DNA from: Powellomyces hirtus
Taxonomy: Eukaryota; Chytridiomycota; Chytridiomycetes; Spizellomycetales; Powellomycetaceae
Direction: 5' to 3'
DNA: 64,000 nucleotides
Assembly (NCBI GenBank): GCA_025526995.1
Contig: JAHLKG010000008.1
Span: 186,001-250,000, forward strand
Below the pieces are notes generated by a model that was given only the letters and a program-made list of their open reading frames with translations, searched no databases and was not told where the DNA came from. The translations under genes and the position numbers were made by a program. Shown here one piece after another: positions 57,067 through 64,000 of this stretch. Position 1 is the first letter of the stretch. Each line of letters begins with the position of its first letter.

Positions 57067-59521
57067 ATGAAACCGATTCATTTCAAATCCGAACGCCCAG
57101 CCGTGCCAAGAGGACACCAAATCATCGAGGAGGAGGAAAAGGATGTCGACAATGGGGCTGAGGAGGCGTTTCTCAATTCAAAGGAAGAGAGCCCAGAGCT
57201 TCGGGTTCGGTCAGGAAAGGTCACGCCGATCACTGGCGTCGCGCCGTCACCTTCTCGAGTCAAGTTTGGACAAGAACGTCTTGCCGCGGTGGGAATCCCG
57301 CTTCGACAAGGCGAAAAGATCGTGGACGAGGCTCGCGACAAAGGGGCGGTGCCACGGGGCCTCCAGCTGTCGAAGCAGCTGTGTGTGACCGAGTGGTTCC
57401 CCTCGCTCTGACAGGCTCGCGAGATCTAAGGCCGTGGCGTCGCCCAGTCCGACTGCGGACGGTCGGGGAGGATGAGGACGATGCAGAGATCCGTTCTCCT
57501 CCGCGATCCGCTCGACGTCAAGCACGGCGGTCGATTCTCAGCGAAAGCGAGCGCGAGGGGTCCGTCGATGCCCGGGAAATCGCCGGCCCGGGCCGCCGCG
57601 GGCCGGTCGCGTCTTGGCCGCGCGGAATCTGACGAGATGTTACCGACACCGTTGCCGACGCAGCCGGATGAGCCCGCCGAGGTGAACAACGCCGCATCTG
57701 AGGAGGGGGAGGCGGACCGCATCGTATCGAACACCTTTGGCAGCGAGGCGGCGTTGGACGATGAGTCGCGCGAGATGGATGTTAATGATGAGGAGCAGAA
57801 CGATCCCGGCGCTGACTGGTCAGATGGACAAGGGGAACAGTCTGACCACGAATACGCCGTGGATGATGAGACTCCTCTGCTCGCAAATCAATCTCAAATG
57901 CCAAAGAGATCAGCGACTTCTGATCCGTTGAACTGGGACTTTGAATGTCCGCCTCACGAGCAGGCTCTCGTCAGGTTGATCAAAGGTCTCGAACAACTTG
58001 TCGAAGAGCTGGAGGGCGCCCGCCGCCCCTCTCCTTCTCTGGATGCTTGTTTGCAAGCCAAGCTCGCTGACTTTAAGACCGCGAACACGCGTCTGGCCGA
58101 GCTCGAATCCTTGCCAAGTCAGTGCCGGCAACAGATGGAGGGATTGGAGGCATCGGTTGACCCAGCTCCGGAAACTCGGAGAGGAGAAGGACCGCCAGCA
58201 TGCCAAAAGGACCGCAGACATGGAGGCCAAAATCAAACCTTGTCTCGACCTGCAAGCGGGGCTCGAGAGGCAGGTCGGCACGGACATGGACGCAAAGATC
58301 AAACATTGCCGTGACTCGCAAGCCGCGCTCGAGAGCAAGGTCAATACAGATTTGACCTGGTTTGTTCTTATTTTCTGGATTGTTCGATCATTTTTTACAC
58401 GAACACCGCAGAGTCTTGAGCGCGAGCCTTCCAGACCTGAACGCGGAAGTAGCACAGTTCAGGTCACTGTTCCAGCAGAATGTTGCGCAGACTCAAGCTC
58501 CGACAGTGCAATTTGGGGCGGACGTTAGAATGCTTGACACTTTGACGCACGAGTTGGACCGTCGCCAAGCGACCTCGAACACTCTGTTGACGAACGCACT
58601 CTCCGAGTTTGCTCAGCTCAAGCGGTCCATGGCCACGCAGAATGAATCGACAGAGCGCATCGCTGAGGAACAAAGGCGTCTATCGACTGGGCAGGGAGTG
58701 TATACAACCAGGATTACAAGCACCGATGCAGAACAGAACATACTTCGCTCTCGCGTACAGGACCTCGCGCAGGGTGCTTTGGTGGATCGCGCCGCAACCG
58801 CCAGTTTCCGCGAGTCCCTCCAGCAAAACACCCGCGACATTGCCGCCCTGAGAACAGAGTGCGGATCGCTTCAAGAAAACTTAAACTCACGACCACCCTC
58901 GGCATCTCTTTCGTCCTTGATCTCAACCCCAAGCCACGAACTGCAGCTCCGCCCGAGGAAACCTTTTGCCCGAGGAGTTGGCGGCTGCGACGGCAGCAGC
59001 AGCAGCAGCGTCATCATCCGACGCCGGGGTCGAGAACCGCCACCGTTACCACAACCTTGTCGCTCAGCTCGATGCCTTGCGGGAAGGCCAGCTCGATGCC
59101 GCCGCGGGCCATACTTACACTTACAAGCTCCGGGGAACTCCGCGCGGACTTTGAAGCCTCCGCCGACGGCATGGCCAGGAGGGCGAGCGAAGCCGACCGG
59201 AGGATCGACGAACTGAGGGCCCGAGGTCGGCAGGCTCGCGGAACCGCTCGCTATGGAGCGAGAGCGAGGCAGGGTGGTCGTCGTGGATGAGGAGGAAGAG
59301 GTGAAGGATGAAGCCGATTGGCAGGTCCCGCCGGGGTTGACGCCGTCGCGGGCCGAGACCCCGCGGTCCCGGAAACGCAAGCTGGATGACGCGCACCCGC
59401 CGGCTGAACGTTCTCCGGTTTCCAAGCGGCCGAGGACGAGGACATATCTGCGGCAGTCTGTCAGCGCGCTCGGGAGCGTGCTGGGAGTTGGTGCCTTCCT
59501 GTTCTGGCTGGGCGGGCAGTG
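57067..59521 (+). pseudogene. Coiled-coil, tail-anchored protein with broken frame
   Basis: Long plus-strand coding region in several frames. The N-terminal part is acidic (EEEEKDVDNGAEEAF; later SDGQGEQSDHEYAVDDETP). A helical part follows (LIKGLEQLVEELEGARR, LRKLGEEKDRQHAKRTADME, LERQVGTDMDAKIKHCRDS), then a long coiled coil from about 58400 (LTHELDRRQATSNTLLTNAL, STERIAEEQRRLSTGQ). The end has a nuclear-localisation-like RSRKRKLDDAH and a C-terminal membrane segment (SALGSVLGVGAFLFWLGGQ) just before the stop, as in tail-anchored proteins. The frame changes near 58140 and 59215 lack splice sites; the latter looks like one extra G in a G-run. Some joins may be introns. Family not recognised. 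Confidence 0.45.
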
Positions 59522-59900
59522 AGGGGGGCAAATTTTTTGCAGAAGGAACGTCGGCTCGAAAACGCCTTGAACAGTCCTCATTCGCCAGTCATCGTGAAAG
59601 TTGGCGCAGGGGTTAGGGCAGATCAATATGTACAGTTAACGACCAACGGCGGGATGAAAGAAGCCAAGGTCGAGGGTCACTAGTCGTCGAACCAAGCGTG
59701 AGACCGGCACAGGCTGATTTAAACTTCGCCTTTCGTCATCGTAAAGGTGGCATGGGGAACCGAGAGAGGAGACCTGAGGCGAGCAACAAGGGCTTCAGAC
59801 AGCCTCTTTTTCATACGCTGTCATCAAGCGGAGTTTCGAAACAAAAATCCAAGCGTCGTTTCCGAGGAAAACTGCCCTCAAAAAACCCCGTTCCGCCCGA
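59522..59900. other. Intergenic, no gene seen
   Basis: About 0.4 kb between two lineage-specific genes. Confidence 0.4.
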
Positions 59901-61020
59901 GATGTCCACGACCGACCCACGCACAGACCTCAAGTAATGCATCGACGCCCTCGTCGTGGTCAACAACACGGTTCTGGACGCCCAGGACCTTTTGCAGATC
60001 CAGTCGGGGGCGTTTGGATATGAATCCGACACACGATCAACTTGATCGGTGAGGTTGGGCAAACCCAGCAAACCGAGCGGTCAACCCCTTTCGCTCTCGG
60101 CTGAGACAATGTTCTCTTTTTTGTTGTTCCCCTTTTTGATCAACAGTGTCATTGATCGTCGAGGTCGTGATGCTGGTGCTGCTCAGCGACCGCATCGTGG
60201 GGTTGAAGCACCGCCCAACGAGATGGACGTTTGGCATCGCCGTGGCCACCAGCATTCTCTTTGACCTTTTGAACGTTGTCGGTGAGCGCCCACAAAAAAA
60301 CCAACCCCCACCTCTCCTCCCTCCGCACAAAACAAAAAAAAGCCAACCATCCTCAAAACCCCCAATCTGTGCAATCCAGGCAACAAAGTCCCATGGTTCT
60401 TTGACCTGGCCGGCTCCTTCATCTACTACTGGGGCCGCGGCGTCTTCGCGGCCACGAACCAGTGGGCCGTGTTCCACCTGCTGTACCTCCGGACCAAAAC
60501 GAACTGGCGGCTCATTACGAGCGGGCGGCTCTGGTCCTGACGGCTCTGGTGCCCCCCTCGAGCTGGCCAAACAGTGGTACGGGCGCCGTCACGTTTTTCG
60601 ATACCGCTGGACGAGAACCAGGATTTTTATCTGGACTGGTTGGTGGACGTGACGAGGGGGTGAGAGGGGATAGAAAGCGAGAGAAAAAAAAAGACGGGGA
60701 TTTCGGTGTGTGTGGGTGTTGCCCTGCAAAGGCGGACTCACAAACCTTCCATCTCGAAAAAAAACTCAGCGTACCGGTTTCTGCTGGACTGCGTCTTCAG
60801 CTTGTACAGTTCCTGGATGTGAGCGGGAGCGCGCCGTTTCACACCACGCAACACGCGCGCCCCTCCATTTTGCTTTCTAAAACCTCACTGTCTGTCTCCT
60901 CGCACCCACCCATCCATCCAGCATCCGCGGCGCAACATCCAAGTCGTACGCACCAGCCGCCGAGCGTAAGGCTCTGTCGGGGGACAGTCGTTTATCGCCG
61001 ACATCCGCTCGTTTTACTTG
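59901..61020 (+). pseudogene. Multi-pass membrane protein with stop and frame breaks
   Basis: MSTTDPRTDLK is followed by an in-frame TAA and then, in the same frame, CIDALVVVNNTVLDAQDLLQ. Spliced pieces further on give hydrophobic segments: SLIVEVVMLVLLSDRIVGLK, WTFGIAVATSILFDLLNVVG (GTGAGC donor near 60281), NKVPWFFDLAGSFIYYWGRG and WAVFHLLYLRTKTNWRLI. A break near 60525 (apparently one G missing) leads to LVLTALVPPSSWPN. Later pieces read YRFLLDCVFSLYSSW and SIRGATSKSYAPAAERK. This suggests about 5-7 membrane segments, possibly a receptor-like protein, now inactive. Family not recognised. Confidence 0.4.
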
Positions 61021-61154
61021 ACTTGACGACTCGGCGACTTTTTTTTTTTTATTGACAGGATTTGTTGCAAACAAACAGGGAGAAAAAAAAAAGCGTACAG
61101 TGGGGAGAAGAGATTTATTGAAAGCAACATGTATAATACAAGGAAAGGAGCTAG

Positions 61155-63220
61155 CTATAGAACCCAGTGCACCAGTCGCAGCCAGTGCTTCACGTTGGTG
61201 AGACGTCCTAACCCAACGCATCGTATGCCAACGCTGATGGCGTCGGAGATCAGTGATCCACTGTTCTTGCTTGTGCCGTTGATGTCGCAGCCGCAAGACT
61301 GCCCACATTCAGTCAGTTCCGCCACGCCCTCGCCTCGCGCCATTGGCCTTATCGAATGCGTTGAACCCAGTTCGTTACCAGCGTCTCCGTGTCCGCCAGT
61401 CTGCCGTTGCAAACAAGCGTGTTGACCCATCCGAGAACCACCCTGAGGTTGTCCGCTGAGTGTGCCCATGGCCCGTCCGTTCTTTCTCTCTTGCAGCGAG
61501 AAGAAGAGTCAAAGATGCGGTCAAATAAGAGCTGATTGGCGGACACGGCGATGCCGGATCGATCCTGGTGGTGGAATTCCAGCTGCCGGTTAGTCCAGTG
61601 ACATCGCACGCTCGAGCGCTCTGACGGGCGAGGATCAGAAACTCTCTGTCGGTGGCTGTGATTCTGAAAAGGTTTTCTTTGCGACCGTCGTCGAAAGCCC
61701 GGAGAGCCTCACGACAGCATTCTTTTCCTTTGCTCGCGAACCAGACCAAAGACAGGAAACCAAACGCACATTTGCGGTAACCGCAGCAAGCATTCATCGT
61801 GCGCCAAAGAGTTTGCGCAGGGCGGACGGAAGGGCTCTGAAAGCGGTGCGGGTGCCGGGAGTTGGACAACGTTCATAAGGTTTGTCAATCGGGTTATCAG
61901 ACCCTTGTTTGAGCGAACGCGAAGGTTGTCGCGTATCCTCTCGAAAACATAGCGCATCTGATTTCGTCACGTTAGATTAGCGGGCACACAACCATCTAGG
62001 GTGCATGCTCACAAAGCCTTTACCTCTGGTTCATCCGCAAAACTCTCATTTTTGGGAAGGCGACAGTCCGGTGGGCGGAACGTTATGAAATCGTGCACGA
62101 AAAGCCACTGGGTAATGGATGAGCAAGCAAAGTCGTTCAACCGATACGTTTTCTTTTGTTTTTTTTTGGCAAGGCACACCTTTGTTACGGTGTTATCGGC
62201 CATGGCGGACACCGCCGAGACGTTCATAACGTCTCTTAGAGTCAACTGCATTGTAGGTGCTGCAGGAGAACGCGCGCGGGGAGGTACGCCACGAGACCGC
62301 GTGCGAGGTACTGCAGGAGCCCGTGATGTTACAGAGTCTCTACGCAATGTTTCGCCAACGGCAGATCATCCTCCAAGTCGTACGACGGTCTCGCATCGTC
62401 CGATTCGTTCTCTGAAATGTCAACGGCGCCTGACTGGAAATCGGCATCCCCATTGATTCGCATCTGCGATAGGAGGGTGCCTACGTTTGCCGAGGGTGTA
62501 ACGGGGCCAGAAGCCGGAACAGTGAACTGGCTGTCGTTGCTCGCGGGTCCGGCCGTTACATTTGAAGTCGCCGGAGCGTTGTTCGCGGGTCCGGTAGTTA
62601 CAGTTGAAATCGCCAGAGCCGTCTCGGTTTTGCTGTTTCCTGTCCTTGTCCCACTTTCTTGTCAACTTTGCGGCCTGCCGCGGGGTTTTCCCATCACTGA
62701 GATGACCATTGTAAATACGAAACAGTTCCTGACCCCGACGTATCTGTTCTCTTAAGGATATCTCGTCCTCCTTGATCGATTGATCGAATGACGGAGATAC
62801 ACTTCGGGCCCTGCGACCCGCCGGTTGCTGGTGGTTAGGTTGATGCAATTGCGTCAGGAGTTGCGCACATTCGTTGAGATATATGCACGTCAATGATGGA
62901 AGAAACTGGAGCACCCACTCCTTATCGCTCTCGCAGGACTCACCGCTAAAGAAGCATGAGTCACTTACGAGTTTGATGTGACGAGTCGTTGGATTGTATT
63001 CCAGAATAGCCGGGAAGGCCTCTTGTTGTGTCTTGAGGAACTGCTCGAGTCCGCGTCCTACGCTGCCGGGTGCCAGTTGGCGCAAGTCTCGAAGGAGGTG
63101 ATCCTCCGGGTACGGGGTCGTATGGGACTCAGTCCAAAACCATAGCAGGGTCGCCAATATGATGACTGGATGGTCACTTGCCAGGTTTGAAAAGGCAGCT
63201 GAAAATCGGGGTAGATCCAT
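61155..63220 (-). CDS. Hypothetical lineage-specific protein
   Basis: ATG at 63220, MDLPRFSAAFSNLASDHPV. A helical N-terminal half (LLRDLRQLAPGSVGRGLEQF) leads to a Ser/Thr/Pro-rich linker built on a 42-bp repeat. To stay in the natural frame one A must be dropped from a four-A run at about 62633 (KQQTETALAISTVTTGPANN). Then come an acidic part (DISENESDDARPSYDLEDD), a GTAGAG donor at about 62360, and in phase LTLRDVMNVSAVSAMADNTV with RPPDCRLPKNESFADEPE. Further exons include MRYVFERIRDNLRVRSNKG and a Cys-rich end (TECGQSCGCDINGTSKNS), stop at 61155. Several joins are unsolved. No known domain. Confidence 0.4.
62528..62613. repeat. 42-bp tandem repeat, two copies
   Basis: Two adjacent units beginning GTTGCTCGCGGGTCCGG and GTTGTTCGCGGGTCCGG, differing at about seven positions. 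They encode a Thr/Pro/Ala-rich 14-residue unit on the minus strand. Confidence 0.75.
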
Positions 63221-63353
63221 CTTGTTTGCTTCTGCCCATTAGACGGCTTGTAGCTTGTTGCGGAAGGGCTGCCGGCGCTGACAGCTTCGACACAGTCTGT
63301 ACTTCCGGGATGGACGATGACGAGTAGTTCAGTCCGAACTTATTCATCTTGCA

Positions 63354-63955
63354 GGGTCCTCAGCAGCCGCGCTTTGTCGAATTCGTGCCTCTGCAAGAGT
63401 ATATTGCTGCAAGGCCCCTGCGCTCTTCTCTTTAGGGTCATCTTTTTGGGCATTGGTCTCTGTTGGCTGTATTCTAACCAAGAAAACAAGGAGTATCGAT
63501 ACTGTGAAGGTATGTCTCGATCGCTTGACTCACGTGAGTACAACTTGCTTCGGCGGGGAATCCACAAGTCGCGCGCAACTCAAAATTTGATGGAAAGAGT
63601 GTTGCGAACCGACCGACCAACCTGGTTTTGACAAACAAACCCACTCACTCGCCAACAAGTTATATTATTTTTTCCCTGCAGCTTGCCCATTGTCCCATTA
63701 GTACAGAAACCTGCCGACAGAAGTTCCTTGGACAAAACAAACTTGATAACGACTGCTACCGGTTGTCCCGAAAGCGCCCTCTCCGTCTCTCTGCTCCGAC
63801 CTACTCCTGAATAGAGGGCCGCTTTCAATATCCCACCACCACCTGCCTCTGCTCAATCCATCACTAAACATACACGCATAGATATAACGTTTCATAAAAG
63901 CATGGGCACCGCTGGTGCTGGAACTCCTGACTTGCTTGTTCGGTGAGTCGCTCAT
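63354..63955 (-). CDS. Hypothetical protein, start at the window edge
   Basis: A last exon (about 63354-63476) in the best frame reads IQPTETNAQKDDPKEKSAGA, QQYTLAEARIRQSAAAEDPA, stop. It joins over an intron with a strong GTGAGT donor (about 63530) to VDSPPKQVVLT. Upstream pieces include VAVVIKFVLSKELLSAGF and MGKLQGKNNITCWR before another GTGAGT. A possible start is MSDSPNKQVRSSS at 63955. Not all joins are in phase, and the gene may extend beyond the window. Family unknown. Confidence 0.35.
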
Positions 63956-64000
63956 TGCAGAGTGCTGGCTGATACGGCGGCTGCCAAGGGACTTGTTGCA

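Overview
The window is nuclear DNA of a fungus, most likely a zoosporic early-diverging one (Chytridiomycota or a relative). Genes sit close together on both strands, carry many short introns (about 50-100 bp, GT-AG, strong GTAAGT/GTGAGT donors) and match fungal families: Byr4/Bfa1, Dma1, Vts1, ARE-type sterol acyltransferase, Bcp1. Alongside them are genes that Dikarya lack or have cut down: a TEX9-like cilium/flagellum gene, an ATG16 with a full WD40 propeller, a Frizzled-like receptor with a cysteine-rich domain, and an ELYS nucleoporin with a propeller and a basic tail. No bacterial, organellar or rRNA genes were seen, and no convincing tRNA.

Layout. 0-7 kb: ribosomal protein uL15, Byr4, sterol O-acyltransferase. 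7.7-12.8 kb: F-box/LRR protein, Utp11, and a TPR protein whose reading frame is broken four times. 13.9-18.9 kb: Dma1-like FHA-RING ligase and a SulP/STAS anion transporter. 19-26 kb: THO subunit THOC3/Tex1, head to head with GPI inositol-deacylase PGAP1/Bst1, then the Frizzled-like receptor. 27-37 kb: ATG16, TEX9, Vps5/SNX1 and Vts1. 38.7-45.6 kb: Bcp1, a Med9 candidate and ELYS. 47-49.4 kb: an NAD(P)-binding protein and a DUF962/Mpo1-like membrane protein.

From about 49.9 kb the character changes. Three co-directional accessory genes follow: a single-pass membrane protein with a Crinkler-header-like cytoplasmic domain and a PAN/apple-like ectodomain; a PD-(D/E)XK nuclease-like protein; and a broken GTP-binding-protein-like fragment. 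A 155-bp Tc1/mariner-type MITE lies between the first two. From 54 to 64 kb there are lineage-specific, often frame-broken genes: a Q-rich secreted-like protein, a coiled-coil tail-anchored protein, a multi-pass membrane protein and hypotheticals.

Functional links are loose, as usual in eukaryotes. Byr4 and Dma1 both act on the septation network. ATG16 and Vps5 serve membrane traffic. THOC3, Utp11, Bcp1, uL15 and Med9 serve expression and ribosome making. The 50-55 kb cluster is the best candidate for an undescribed recognition/effector system; that reading is inference. Coordinates of spliced genes span introns; exon limits given in the text were worked out by eye and may be off by a base.
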